64,000 nt of DNA from GCA-2746795 sp963747345. Its GTDB lineage: Bacteria > Chloroflexota > Anaerolineae > Promineifilales > Promineifilaceae. Numbering within the stretch: the first letter of the stretch is position 1; each line of letters begins with the position of its first letter. A program made the translations under genes and the position numbers. The notes under the pieces were generated by a model. That model had not been told where the DNA came from and did not search any database. It saw only the letters and a program-made list of their open reading frames with translations. Positions 38,057 to 47,682 of this stretch are shown in pieces. The DNA lies in contig CAVVFA010000020.1 of assembly GCA_963747345.1 (NCBI GenBank), positions 62,001-126,000 of the forward strand, read 5' to 3'.

Positions 38057-40309
38057 TTAGTTTTTACCCGCCAAAACCATCGTTGGACCAAAAGACGTCA
38101 TGGCCTCAACAAGTGGCAGTCCAAAACCAAAGGTACTTCCCACGCCCAAGTCACTCTGAACCCACACTTGCCCCTCGTGGGCTTCAATAATGGTCTTTAC
38201 AATGTATAAATCGAGACCAATGCCAGGGACATCCAGATTGGCATCTTGCGGCGCACGGAAGAAGCGGTGGAATAAATTGACCTGATCTTTCTGACTGATA
38301 CCAATGCCATCATCGGATACGGAAAAACAAGAACGGCCGTTTTCCTTATAAATTCTAACGACCACATGCCCACCTTCCCGTGTATAATCGTGAGCATTAC
38401 GCAGTAAATTATCCATAGCCCATGTTAACCGTACCGCATCGCCATCAACCCATAAATCATCATCATCAATTTTCAATTCAAGGCTCAAATCTTTGTTCGC
38501 ATACGGCTTTTCCCAAGCCGCCACAGCCTCTTCAACAATTTGATTGAAGACACGAAGTTCCGGGTTAACACTCAACGTGCCACGTTGAATTTCCGCAATA
38601 TCAATCAACTTCTCAACATGCAAAATGAGCTTGTCGGTATTGCCTTTGATGACATTGACAAATTTCATCTGTTGATCCGTCAAATTTTGAGCGCCACTCA
38701 CGGCTAATAAATCGTTATACCCCTTAATAGAAGTCAATGGCGTGCGTAATTCATGCGAAATACTGGATATAAAGCCCTCTTTCAAATTTTCGACTTCCGT
38801 TTCACGAGTAATATCACGCAGCACCACCACCCGCCCAATTCGGTCGCCATCCGGCATTTTGACGGGCGCATCCAACGCGCTAAAGACACGGTTGCCAATT
38901 TTCAAACGGTTACTCGCCGTCAGCGGATCGCTTTCCAAGACGTGTTGAGAGCGTGGCCCATGCCCATTTTGCCCTGAAGTTGTCTCTCGCTGGCTAGACA
39001 GCACGGTTGCATCATCTTTAATTTCATCCAAAATGATCTGCGCCGCAGAATTAGCAGTGATGATGTGGTCTTCCGTGTCGAAAACGATGATACCGTCTGC
39101 AATACTTTGCAAAATGCCTTCTAGTTTACTGGCTTGTTCTAGCAATTCCCGGTTCCGTGCCGCTAATGAAGCCGTCATGGTATCGAAGGAACGCGCCAAT
39201 GTGCCTAACTCATCATTCCGCTCAATCCCTGTTCGTTGATCGAGGTCGCCCTGGGTAACGGCCGTTGACGTTTCAACTAACTTATTGATGGGATCCACAA
39301 TCCGGCGGAAAATGATAAGCCCAATAATAAACGCGCCCATCGTCGCCACAAAAAATACCAGCGTCAACATATTTCGGCTGGCCGTAGCGGCACTCAAAAT
39401 AAAATTCATCGGCAGCGCCACGCTAAACAACCCAAAAGATTGGTTACGCAAACGCCAATCCCCAAAAGCCATTCGGTAAGGCTTGTTTAGAATCTCGACT
39501 TCCCCAAGAGGCACTTCTTCACCAGCACCCGTTACCACCACCCCATACTGCTCAGGTGATTCTTGTAAAATCGCTAAAATCTGATCATAAACTTGGGGAT
39601 TTTCTTGCAGCAAGGCGGCCGCTTCCTCAACATCAAGAAGGGAGGTATCAATAACCTGTCCATCCTGGTCATAGAGAGTGACACGCGCCAAAGCACTTTC
39701 TGTCACATCATTAACCGTTCGGTGCAAATCCGTGCCTACCATCACCGCCCCAACTTGGTCACCGCTCAAGGCCACTGGCCCTACTGTGAAAAGCATATAA
39801 CCATCAGGCGTCTCCGCTAAAAAGGCGCGTTTGTCCCCCACATCGTCCACATACCCATCTAAAACGAGGCGAACATCTTCCAAGTCACCATAGTTTTCTT
39901 TAGCCACAGGCTGCCATTCAGGGTTTTGAAAAGTGCGCTGCCAACCGAAAACAGCATTCCCTTCTTTATCGAGAAGCAAAACTGCATCTTGGTTGCTATT
40001 GGCAATAATTTGGGGGACGATTCCAGCTAAGGTCGCTGTATCACTGGTTTGAACGGCCTCTGCCACACCTTCGGTGCGGGCAACCATACGCAAAGTCGTC
40101 AACCGGTCTTCTTCATATTCAACCAGTCGTTCAGAAACAATACGACCTGCATCTGCTAATTGATTATGGAATCGTTCACTGAGGGAGCCGGTAACGAGGT
40201 TGGTTACAATATAGGCGCCAAATGCGGCTACCGCCAGCGTTAGAAGCAGGTAGGGCAAAATAATTTTGGTACCGATACTATTTGCAACTGTGTTGATGGT
40301 ATTTTTCAT
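38057..40309 (-). CDS. Membrane sensor histidine kinase (extracytoplasmic sensor, HAMP, PAS, HisKA, HATPase)
   Basis: A 750-residue intact kinase. Helix 1 at about 15-40, an external double-Cache-like sensor to about 310 (AVLLLDKEGNAVFGW, GYMLFTVGPVAL), helix 2 at about 318-340, HAMP (IVDPINKLVE), PAS (ILQSIADGIIVFD), HisKA with the phospho-acceptor SHELRTPLTSIKGY, and an ATPase domain with N box DNLLRNAHDY and G box VSDDGIGIS and GIGLDLYIV. No response regulator is adjacent. The downstream stalk protein is close enough to share the transcript. Confidence 0.92.
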   Translation of the reverse strand: MKNTINTVANSIGTKIILPYLLLTLAVAAFGAYIVTNLVTGSLSERFHNQLADAGRIVSERLVEYEEDRLTTLRMVARTEGVAEAVQTSDTATLAGIVPQIIANSNQDAVLLLDKEGNAVFGWQRTFQNPEWQPVAKENYGDLEDVRLVLDGYVDDVGDKRAFLAETPDGYMLFTVGPVALSGDQVGAVMVGTDLHRTVNDVTESALARVTLYDQDGQVIDTSLLDVEEAAALLQENPQVYDQILAILQESPEQYGVVVTGAGEEVPLGEVEILNKPYRMAFGDWRLRNQSFGLFSVALPMNFILSAATASRNMLTLVFFVATMGAFIIGLIIFRRIVDPINKLVETSTAVTQGDLDQRTGIERNDELGTLARSFDTMTASLAARNRELLEQASKLEGILQSIADGIIVFDTEDHIITANSAAQIILDEIKDDATVLSSQRETTSGQNGHGPRSQHVLESDPLTASNRLKIGNRVFSALDAPVKMPDGDRIGRVVVLRDITRETEVENLKEGFISSISHELRTPLTSIKGYNDLLAVSGAQNLTDQQMKFVNVIKGNTDKLILHVEKLIDIAEIQRGTLSVNPELRVFNQIVEEAVAAWEKPYANKDLSLELKIDDDDLWVDGDAVRLTWAMDNLLRNAHDYTREGGHVVVRIYKENGRSCFSVSDDGIGISQKDQVNLFHRFFRAPQDANLDVPGIGLDLYIVKTIIEAHEGQVWVQSDLGVGSTFGFGLPLVEAMTSFGPTMVLAGKN

Positions 40310-40488
40310 ACCCCAAAAACCTTATTCCTACTATTCGATAAAACATTACATTTACAATTATGATACAGGCTAAACCGGTATATGTTAATGGGAATTGTGG
40401 GGCATATTTTAGTCTGATTTTAACAAAACTTGTAAGGCTGTATTTACATAACTCAGTTCCAATAAGTGCAAATTGGAGACAAAATAAA

Positions 40489-40527
40489 CCTGTTTGGCAT
40501 ATTGATCATAAGATAATGCCAAACAGG
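40489..40527 (-). terminator. Rho-independent terminator after DUF4013 gene
   Basis: CCTGTTTGGCAT and ATGCCAAACAGG are perfect 12-base arms; on the minus strand TTTATTTTG follows. The rest of the 250-base gap to 40310 shows nothing else. Confidence 0.75.
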
Positions 40528-40560
40528 TGGGTAGTAAAACAAAATTCGGCAATGGTCTGC

Positions 40561-41322
40561 CTATATAGGCTGTTTTTCTATACCGCTGCCGTTCAGCAAA
40601 TTGGGCTCTTCCCCTTCTAAAATGAACTGGCCTTCTAAATGCCCTGAAACCACGCTCAGTAACATCAATATGACCCCGTAAGCAAGCATCATAATCAAAA
40701 AGCCGATACAAGGTATGAGAAATGAGACCACATAAAAAGGCATCAAAGCTACTGACACAACTATATACAAACCAAATAAAATGGCTATCATAATAATGTA
40801 ATTAACAGGCTGAGCCTTAAGCAATGCCCACATTTCCCGAAAGTCGAAACAAGCCTTTACTGAATTACGGCGGGCAATTTGGATGAGAAATAGGGGAACC
40901 AGACCATAAAGCACAAAGGAGTAGGGCATGATGCATATCATTGAAAGCATCATCAAGGCAAAGGGTATGCCCATAAATGGGTCTATGCTGCCGCTGCTGC
41001 TTGGATCATAGGCTGCCGCATCGGCTGAAAAGGCGAAGATAAATGCCGCACCCATAATAACGCTGTAAATGAGAAACACAGGCAGCATGTAGACTATCAT
41101 GGCGGTCATGAAACGCAGACCGTCCATAAAAAGTTTGCCAAATTCATCCCAGGTGGGTAACGGCCGTTCCTCCCCCTGCCATACATTTCTAGCAATCTGC
41201 ACTTGATAGCCAAATAGGGCAAAATTAACAAAAGGAATCATGCTGATTAGCGCCCCAACCCCCAGTTTCGATACCCACTTTTCATCTTCTGTAATATAAG
41301 TAAACGATTTCCCAATATCCAT
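40561..41322 (-). CDS. DUF4013 domain membrane protein
   Basis: A 253-residue multi-pass protein. The opening MDIGKSFTYITEDEKWVSKLGVG and the early FGYQVQIARNVWQGEERPLPTWDEFG are characteristic of DUF4013 proteins, followed by about five membrane helices. Function unknown. The ATG at 41322 has AGAGGAGC upstream; the open frame extends further but without a ribosome site. It is divergent from a MerR-type regulator across 111 bases, so that regulator may control it. Confidence 0.82.
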   Translation of the reverse strand: MDIGKSFTYITEDEKWVSKLGVGALISMIPFVNFALFGYQVQIARNVWQGEERPLPTWDEFGKLFMDGLRFMTAMIVYMLPVFLIYSVIMGAAFIFAFSADAAAYDPSSSGSIDPFMGIPFALMMLSMICIMPYSFVLYGLVPLFLIQIARRNSVKACFDFREMWALLKAQPVNYIIMIAILFGLYIVVSVALMPFYVVSFLIPCIGFLIMMLAYGVILMLLSVVSGHLEGQFILEGEEPNLLNGSGIEKQPI

Positions 41323-41433
41323 GTTTAGCTCCTCTTTATACGTACATCTATACGCAGGTATTGTACCCACGTTATACGAATCTTTGCCAATTTCGCAGCA
41401 CACATGATAATTAGATAAAGGTGTCTTTAAATT

Positions 41434-42219
41434 ATGGAACAAAAACTCCTTACCATCGGACAACTGGCAAAACAGGTCAATGTGCGCACATCCACCCTCC
41501 GTTTTTATGAAAAGGAGGGGTTGTTGCAGCCAAACGGCCGTTCTGATTCAGGCTACCGACTCTATCACCCCGATGCTACACAAAAAGTATATCTCATCCA
41601 ACGCGCCCAGCGACTAGGCTTCTCATTGGCCGACATCCGCCCCCTGCTCCAAGCTTGGGAAACAGGCAATCTCAACAACGATGCTGTGATTAAAACGGCC
41701 GAAAATCGGTATTTGGCACTGGAAGAGCAAATCACGCGACGGCGTGTACAGCAGCATGAATTAGCACTCTTTTTGCAAGATTTACATAGGAAACAGGAAA
41801 AAGCAACGTCGGTAGGCTCAGTAACGGCCGTTATCCCAAACTCCGCCTTTGATCAACTCCTCGCTCGCATCTGCGCCAGCCCAGAAATTCAATCGCAATC
41901 CCACTTCATGTTCGACTGGCTGCTGAGTCAGGCAGGCTGCATTCTCACCTCCACCACCGGCAAGCGACTCCTCGACCGTCTGCGTGGACAGCATATCCAC
42001 GTCTGGCAAGAAGACGAAAGCTACCACATCCTCATCGTCAGCGATAATCCAGAAGTCGGCAACGCCTTGCAAGAACTAGCTCAACTGGAAGCCACTTGCA
42101 AAGCGCATAATCATCTCGTCCCCGAATTCACCTACGACGACGAAGGGTATTTATTTGTAGCTCAAGGGGAAAATGCGTTTATCTATGCGCAACTATTCAT
42201 GGCGCTAGAAGTAGAGTAG
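41434..42219 (+). CDS. MerR-family transcriptional regulator with C-terminal effector-like domain
   Basis: Residues 5-75 form a MerR winged helix (LTIGQLAKQVNVRTSTLRFYEKEGL, GYRLYHPDA), then a coiled-coil dimerisation helix rich in Arg/Glu and a C-terminal domain of about 130 residues that I do not recognise. No metal-binding Cys cluster like that of MerR/CueR is seen; its Cys residues are scattered. Such proteins bend DNA at promoters with long spacers. The shared 111-base region with the DUF4013 gene is the probable operator. 261 residues, intact. Confidence 0.88.
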   Translation: MEQKLLTIGQLAKQVNVRTSTLRFYEKEGLLQPNGRSDSGYRLYHPDATQKVYLIQRAQRLGFSLADIRPLLQAWETGNLNNDAVIKTAENRYLALEEQITRRRVQQHELALFLQDLHRKQEKATSVGSVTAVIPNSAFDQLLARICASPEIQSQSHFMFDWLLSQAGCILTSTTGKRLLDRLRGQHIHVWQEDESYHILIVSDNPEVGNALQELAQLEATCKAHNHLVPEFTYDDEGYLFVAQGENAFIYAQLFMALEVE

Positions 42220-42229
42220 ACCTGAACCG

Positions 42230-43504
42230 TTATTCTTGCACGGGCGGGGAATCAGAATCACCCACAATATTTCCATAAACACAGTCGAACGTAACGCCAC
42301 GAATCGGGAAAACCTTCATGAGCGCACAGCCATACCAATTGCCAACTTGGTTTGCTTGTGCTGTGTATGAAATAACATGCGTTTCACCATCTGTGCCAGG
42401 CGTTGTGGTAACAACAAGTTCATCATTTACGGCTGGCAGAAATTCATAATTAGCGCCTTGAATTCCCTCTTTATCTTCAACGCCAATATTCAACCCAGAA
42501 GGCGCACCTGAACCACCTATCTGATCATAAATGAACGTAATATCCTGTTCAACTGTATTGGTTTTTATCCATGCTTGGAAGGTGTAGAGATTATCGCAAT
42601 TTTCAACACAGTTTAGAGTAGGCTTTTCAGAATCAAACGCAGGCACATCCTCCCATTCTATAACAGCCCAAGATTCACCATCTCGCGTTAGAAGTGCTGC
42701 ATAAATATTACCACCCGCCTCTGGATTCAAATCAGTCCAGAATGGGGCAACAACATTATTAGGTATTTGTGGATCAGGGAAAATTTGCGGGATGTAGGCG
42801 ATGTCTTCGTCTGAACCAAGTCCCGGTATTAGATATCCATTACTGGAAATACCCAAAGTCGTATACGTTTCCCCCGCGTAAACATAGGGTTCCAATGTAG
42901 AAACATTGATCATGGCTTCATCTTTGACACTAGACAATGGTGGAATGCCAAACGCTTTCAAAGAATCGTATATAAGTGGCGAATCTGTTTTTTCAAGAGT
43001 AAGCAATGGAAGCGTCCCCCCAGCTAAAACACCATGATGGGCGATGATACGTCGTCCATAAAGATCCCCCCCAACAATACTGTCTTCTTGAATTACCATC
43101 CGTTTAGAAATGAAATCTAATAGTTTATAAGAAAAAGCTTCAGCACCATTATTTTTAATTGTAATGGTACAAAATATTTCTTCACCAAGATCAATATCCG
43201 TAGGATCACATACTTTTTCAAAAATAATATCCGCTTCCGGAAAAGGTACGGGGATGTCATTCCCTGTCGTGGGTTCACCCATATCATTTGGTGGTGACGT
43301 TGGTGAAAGAGACGTTGACCCAGAATTGAGCATATTCTCGCCCACTGAAGGGTCTTTGGGTAATTGATAGATGGAAACTGTTGACAATGGCGTTACAGAA
43401 TTAGTATTTTCCTGCCCTTTAACAGGGCGAGTAAAAAAAATACCTGTAATAAATAGCAAAATAATTCCGATGAATAATTTTTTACGCTGGTCCCGATAGC
43501 TCAT
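42230..43504 (-). CDS. Secreted protein with DUF11-like and nidogen-like regions
   Basis: A 424-residue exported protein: signal segment LFIGIILLFITGIFF, a Ser/Pro-rich stretch, a DUF11-type repeat (DLGEEIFCTITIKNNGAEAFSY) and a region like nidogen/NIDO modules (GISSNGYLIPG, NNVVAPFWTDLNPEAGG, FQAWIKTNTVEQDITFIYD). This layout is known from extracellular Chloroflexota proteins that often also carry a protease, but none is present here. It converges on the MerR gene, 10 bases apart. Confidence 0.72.
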   Translation of the reverse strand: MSYRDQRKKLFIGIILLFITGIFFTRPVKGQENTNSVTPLSTVSIYQLPKDPSVGENMLNSGSTSLSPTSPPNDMGEPTTGNDIPVPFPEADIIFEKVCDPTDIDLGEEIFCTITIKNNGAEAFSYKLLDFISKRMVIQEDSIVGGDLYGRRIIAHHGVLAGGTLPLLTLEKTDSPLIYDSLKAFGIPPLSSVKDEAMINVSTLEPYVYAGETYTTLGISSNGYLIPGLGSDEDIAYIPQIFPDPQIPNNVVAPFWTDLNPEAGGNIYAALLTRDGESWAVIEWEDVPAFDSEKPTLNCVENCDNLYTFQAWIKTNTVEQDITFIYDQIGGSGAPSGLNIGVEDKEGIQGANYEFLPAVNDELVVTTTPGTDGETHVISYTAQANQVGNWYGCALMKVFPIRGVTFDCVYGNIVGDSDSPPVQE

Positions 43505-43860
43505 TTTGATTCCTCAAGATTGTTCACTGCATCTTGGATGTGTGTCGGTTACAAAAAAATTTGTTTAGATTCACTACTTTGAAAAGAAAAGGAAATTTTC
43601 GATATTCTACTATGTTTGTGCACTTCTTAGAATATTACAAACTGTTTTACAGAAAACATATATGGGGCTTTCATGTCCCAACAAGAAGGCAAGCAACTCG
43701 ACAGGACTTTGGTACTATAAACAGATTTGTTTACGATTAATATTAAGGAAGCGTGAATGAAGAGGACGATGGTATGATGTTCAATTTTAAGTGTTAACTT
43801 TTCAAAGCGTGACAGGATAAAAGTACTATCTCAAATGGAACGTGGTGATTTTACACGAAA
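43505..43860. other. Intergenic AT-rich region, no gene seen
   Basis: Strongly AT-rich. A 68-codon open frame at 43534-43740 has no ribosome site or protein-like composition. It carries the promoter side of the secreted protein and ends in the terminator of the gene beyond. Confidence 0.5.
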
Positions 43861-43904
43861 AACGCAGATGATTTATTCTTTCTAACAAATAAATCATCTG
43901 CGTT
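43861..43904 (-). terminator. Rho-independent terminator
   Basis: AACGCAGATGATTTATT and AATAAATCATCTGCGTT are perfect 17-base arms; on the minus strand TTTTTCG follows. It ends the transcript of the gene at 43931-44380. Confidence 0.85.
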
Positions 43905-43930
43905 GATTTTTCATCAGACACGACCAGAGT

Positions 43931-44380
43931 TTATCGATTCTGTCGTATCTTCCAGATGGCAAACCCTTGCACAAGGGCAAAAATGGAGACCACTTCCGCC
44001 AATAACAAGATAGTCCATTTACCAGCAATGGTGAGTGGGATGAAGTTACCAAGTAACAGAATGGCACTGGCAATAACCCAGAGAATATCAAGAGTAACGG
44101 CCGTTATACCAAACCCCACGCTTATCTTCTCCCGAGACGTAATCCAAAACAGATCCGCCGCATACAAAATAAGCACAACACCCAATACGCGGAACACAGT
44201 CGCTTCGGGGATGCCCGTGAAAGCAGCCAGCGCAGTTGCGCCCAGCAGGCTAACAAGACCGCTAATCCCGCTAAAGCCAGCATTGGCACGCAGCGCACGG
44301 CGTAGAAGTCGTTCATGTTTTGTATCGATGTGAGCAGCTTGTGGTGATGTTTGGGCTTGAGATGTAGATTGTACGTTCAT
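43931..44380 (-). CDS. Four-helix membrane protein, unknown
   Basis: 149 residues from ATG 44380 (GGAGGTTGC upstream): a polar N-terminal 40 residues, then four hydrophobic helices (GLVSLLGATALAAFTGI, VFRVLGVVLILYAADLFW, VTLDILWVIASAILLLG, ILLLAEVVSIFALVQGF). It resembles small SPW/DoxX-like integral proteins in layout, but no family motif is clear. Confidence 0.7.
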   Translation of the reverse strand: MNVQSTSQAQTSPQAAHIDTKHERLLRRALRANAGFSGISGLVSLLGATALAAFTGIPEATVFRVLGVVLILYAADLFWITSREKISVGFGITAVTLDILWVIASAILLLGNFIPLTIAGKWTILLLAEVVSIFALVQGFAIWKIRQNR

Positions 44381-44523
44381 AGTTTGCAACCTCCAGGTTG
44401 GCTGACCAAAAGAAATCTTCCAGTCAGAAATTAAATTTGAATGGTTACAGAATACGGCCGTTTTCACTGCCAAGTCTATGAAAAACAGTGCCAAATAGTG
44501 CCAAAGTTGCTATTTGTGGGGAC

Positions 44524-44638
44524 TTAGGCAAACCACAAAAAGTTCTTAAAATTACCAACACGCAAAATTGTGGTTTCCTTCAAGGAAAAGCGGGTTTTGC
44601 ACAATTTTATTTCCAAAAACTTTCCCGCTTTTACCTAA
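44524..44638 (+). repeat. 115-bp TTAGGTAAA element, copy G
   Basis: Complete forward copy (TTAGGCAAACC start, TTTTACCTAA end). It overlaps the last codons of the minus-strand gene 44635-45843, whose TAG stop is formed by the element end. Confidence 0.88.
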
Positions 44639-45843
44639 AACGATTGCTCTCGAATATCCTGAGCAATTAGAGCGGCAGCAGCATTTTGCCAATTGTAGAG
44701 GGTGCGTTCTGGAACCTGGGTGCGGAACCAATCGAACGCTTCTTTTTCAGCGGGTGATAGCTGGTTGATGTCGGCGCGGCGACTGTATGGTTTTAGGCCA
44801 AGTACATAAGGATAGTAAAGCGCATTAAAATGCCGCCACGCATCTGAGCTATCGAATGCACCATTTCCTGCTGGTTTGAGGCGTTCTATACTTTCGATAA
44901 GCATCGTTTTGAGTTCTGCCGCACGTTCCAGCGTATTGTCCTGGATGCCGCGCTGCTGCAACCGGTTATTCACGAGCGGCAAACGGGTGAGGGGATTAGC
45001 CGCTAATTTGGGCAAGTTTCCCATATGGCTGAGAGCGCGGCGCGTGAGACGGGTGAATTCCGTGTGATCGAGTTGAAGCAAATCAGTAACGGTGTCTACT
45101 CGCTGGGCAGCATCATAGGCACCACGCAGTTGGCTGCGTTCTCGCCGAATTTGAGAGGACGGCGCAAACGCAACTTTATCGAGCAATGTCTGAGAGCTAC
45201 CGCTGGTCGTTTGCAAGATGATGGCGACCGTAATCGTCGTCAACAAAAGCGCGAATAAGGGGAACGTGATGCCCGTGCTGAAGGTCATCAACAAGACGAT
45301 TTGGCCGCCAAACAGAAGCACAACCACAACCGTATAAATGAATGATCTGATGAAGTCGGGCCAGATGGTTTCGCCGTCATCGGAGGCATCAAGCATAGCG
45401 ATGCCGATGCCGAGTAACAACAAGTCGCCGCCAATACCTAGGAACATAACGGCACGAGGCAGGATGTCGATTGTTAGAACAAAGGTGGTGAGCCCCAAGG
45501 CAAAGAAGATGGAGGCCACAAGGATGAGGATAAACGGCCGTTTCGCCCGTTTAAGTCTCTCTGGCAAAGGTTCTTCATCTCCCCGCCAAAGGATGAGCAT
45601 GAGCAGTAACCAACAGAGGGCTGGTAGAAAGAGAAACGGCCGTTGTCCTACCACCAATAAGTCGAAGGCTTCTTCCGGAACGATGGGAAGCAAAATAGTT
45701 GCGGCTAACGCCACCGCATAAAAAACCAAGCCCAAACCAGCCAAAAGCAATCGGGGCTGGTGTATGTCGCGATTGATTAAATATAGCCCCAACCAAAACG
45801 CCAACAGATAAGTGGCTAATTCAAAGAGCGTTTGTCCACTCAC
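44635..45843 (-). CDS. Multi-pass membrane protein with cytosolic helical domain, unknown
   Basis: 402 residues: seven hydrophobic helices in the first 245 residues (an N-terminal arrangement like 7TM sensor proteins), then an alpha-helical cytosolic region of about 150 residues (LLQLDHTEFTRLTRRALSHMG, RAAELKTMLIESIERL). No kinase or DNA-binding motif is visible. The reading frame ends in the repeat element, whose TTTTAG supplies the stop, so the ancestral C terminus may have been longer. It follows the next gene by six bases. Confidence 0.7.
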   Translation of the reverse strand: MSGQTLFELATYLLAFWLGLYLINRDIHQPRLLLAGLGLVFYAVALAATILLPIVPEEAFDLLVVGQRPFLFLPALCWLLLMLILWRGDEEPLPERLKRAKRPFILILVASIFFALGLTTFVLTIDILPRAVMFLGIGGDLLLLGIGIAMLDASDDGETIWPDFIRSFIYTVVVVLLFGGQIVLLMTFSTGITFPLFALLLTTITVAIILQTTSGSSQTLLDKVAFAPSSQIRRERSQLRGAYDAAQRVDTVTDLLQLDHTEFTRLTRRALSHMGNLPKLAANPLTRLPLVNNRLQQRGIQDNTLERAAELKTMLIESIERLKPAGNGAFDSSDAWRHFNALYYPYVLGLKPYSRRADINQLSPAEKEAFDWFRTQVPERTLYNWQNAAAALIAQDIREQSF

Positions 45844-45849
45844 TTTCTT

Positions 45850-46353
45850 TTATTCATGATGCTCGTGATAACCGAGAATGGCGTTACGATTCAGCAATAA
45901 GGCAGGCACTTTTGTTACCGGCTTATTCATCATTTGCCGTAACGGAAAAACCTTCACATCCGTTAATACGAAAAAATCATATTTTTCATCAAAAAGGTTT
46001 TCGCTCGGCGTTTCTGTATTGACATGGAGATCGCCACGAATGGCAAACCATTCCGTGTAACAAACAATCGTGCGTTTCGACGCTAGAAATTGCATTTTCG
46101 CCACGTTGCTCTCATCTAATAACGACATGAAAGAAATAGCTCCCCGATTAAAGGTCATACCGGGTTGTTTAACTCCTTTGAACTGATATTTAGTGCCCAA
46201 AGGCAACATTTCCACTTCTTCAAAATAAAAGCTCAAGTAAGACCGGTTATTGGTGAAAAGGAGCATATCACCTCGCGGTTGAAAGCGTGCCTTGATGAGA
46301 AAACTGGGGATACCTAGCTCAACATTCCAATAATCAAATTGTAGTCCCTGCAT
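45850..46353 (-). CDS. Conserved-looking hypothetical protein
   Basis: 167 residues, soluble, mixed alpha/beta with many strands (FLIKARFQPRGDMLLFTN, YDFFVLTDVKVFPLRQMM). I do not recognise the family. Its Gly/His-rich C terminus (GYHEHHE) could bind metal, though this is weak. It precedes the 7TM gene by six bases and ends up in the same transcript. Confidence 0.65.
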   Translation of the reverse strand: MQGLQFDYWNVELGIPSFLIKARFQPRGDMLLFTNNRSYLSFYFEEVEMLPLGTKYQFKGVKQPGMTFNRGAISFMSLLDESNVAKMQFLASKRTIVCYTEWFAIRGDLHVNTETPSENLFDEKYDFFVLTDVKVFPLRQMMNKPVTKVPALLLNRNAILGYHEHHE

Positions 46354-46531
46354 GGTCGTGCCTCCTGGTGGATAGCTGTAAAAACTGCGGAATAAGTGGG
46401 AATAGTTTGTCGGAAGCTAAATTACAATCGGATTAGATAACGTAAGCTCCCCATTTATTTCTATCTAACGATTATTAAAAAAATAGCGGTGGATTGCCAT
46501 ATGACATTAGTCTCAGAGCAGTGAAGACGGG

Positions 46532-47179
46532 CTATGATTTGAGTTGAACGAGCCCGCGCTGCGCCGCAATCGCAACGGCTTCGGTGCGATTGCCAGCATC
46601 TAATTTGTTTAAAATGGCGCTAACGTGAAATTTAACGGTGCGTTCGCTGATGACAAGCTCTGCTGCGATTTCTTTGTTTTGTAGACCTTGCGCCAGTAAT
46701 TCCAACACTTCTAACTCTCGTGGGGTCAGGGTTTCGATGGATGGGTCTGATTCCTGGCTGACTTGGCGCAGCAGTTTGGAGGCGATGATGGGCTGAAGCA
46801 AGGAGCCGCCACTATGGACGACACGAATGGCGTTGAATAACTCTTGCCGAGGCACTCCTTTGAGCAGATACCCTTGTGCACCTGCTTGAACGGCCGTTAA
46901 TATCCGTTCATCTGTATCAAAAGCAGTAAACACAATCACGCGCACATCTGGATTGGCTGTTCGTAGGGTTTGCAGCGTTTCCACCCCGTCCATCTCTGGC
47001 ATTTCCAGATCCAGCAAGATGAGGTCTGGATTGAGTTCTTGTACCAATTGGATGGCAAAACGGCCGTTTCCCGCTTCCCCTACCACCTCAAAATCAGATT
47101 GCGTAGACAAAATTGCCACCAACCCATCGCGCACCACTGGATGATCATCTGCCAACAGAATCCGAATCGGGTCACTCAT
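46532..47179 (-). CDS. NarL/FixJ-family response regulator
   Basis: 215 residues: receiver with DDH, phospho-acceptor in LLDLEMPEMDG, FTAFD and the conserved Lys in LLKGVP; then a LuxR-type helix-turn-helix with LTPRELEVLELLAQG and NKEIAAELVISERTVKFHVS. ATG 47179 is taken; it lies inside the 3' end of the small gene before it, so translation is coupled. The partner kinase is encoded just upstream in the same direction. Confidence 0.92.
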   Translation of the reverse strand: MSDPIRILLADDHPVVRDGLVAILSTQSDFEVVGEAGNGRFAIQLVQELNPDLILLDLEMPEMDGVETLQTLRTANPDVRVIVFTAFDTDERILTAVQAGAQGYLLKGVPRQELFNAIRVVHSGGSLLQPIIASKLLRQVSQESDPSIETLTPRELEVLELLAQGLQNKEIAAELVISERTVKFHVSAILNKLDAGNRTEAVAIAAQRGLVQLKS

Positions 47180-47540
47180 CGTAGGTATCCGCATCTTGCC
47201 ACAGTTCATCAGCAGAGGGGGCTTGCGCGGCCACCAGCGGTGGCGCAAAATTGGGGTCATCAGAACGAAAACGTGCAAATTCATTGCCGTCAGGAAAACA
47301 AAAAGCGATTAATATTTCCAGCTCTGGATCATAAGCAGCAACTTGTTCACCGACACCCGCCTCTTCCGCTGCGGCTTCATGCCAATACTTCATGTCATCA
47401 GTGGGTGACGTCGGGGTACACTCAATTACCAAGATACCTCTACCGTATTTTTGGTAACCGGTATAGGCATACGCTGCAATCGTAAGCCAGTCATTAAAAA
47501 TATAATCACGACGGCCGTTTTGAGTAGTAATATCCATCAT
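47172..47540 (-). CDS. Small acidic protein between kinase and regulator, unknown
   Basis: 122 residues, soluble and acidic, without recognised domains (MDITTQNGRRDYIFNDWLTI at the start, DELWQDADTYDE at the end). Its stop overlaps the start of the NarL-type regulator, so it is produced with it and may take part in the same signalling pathway. Confidence 0.65.
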   Translation of the reverse strand: MMDITTQNGRRDYIFNDWLTIAAYAYTGYQKYGRGILVIECTPTSPTDDMKYWHEAAAEEAGVGEQVAAYDPELEILIAFCFPDGNEFARFRSDDPNFAPPLVAAQAPSADELWQDADTYDE

Positions 47541-47682
47541 ATGCTTCCAAGAAAGCGGGGATTGGAATAGTCAGAGATTGCTTATCGTCAAATCCCAAAA
47601 TCTCCAAATTCCCGCTGAATAGGTTTGTTAATAGCTCATCCCATTGTACAGCTTATTGACCCAACATGACATTTGCCGTTTT

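Noticed and set aside
43534..43740. 68-codon open frame in the AT-rich gap
   Set aside because: No ribosome site, atypical composition, no recognisable motif.
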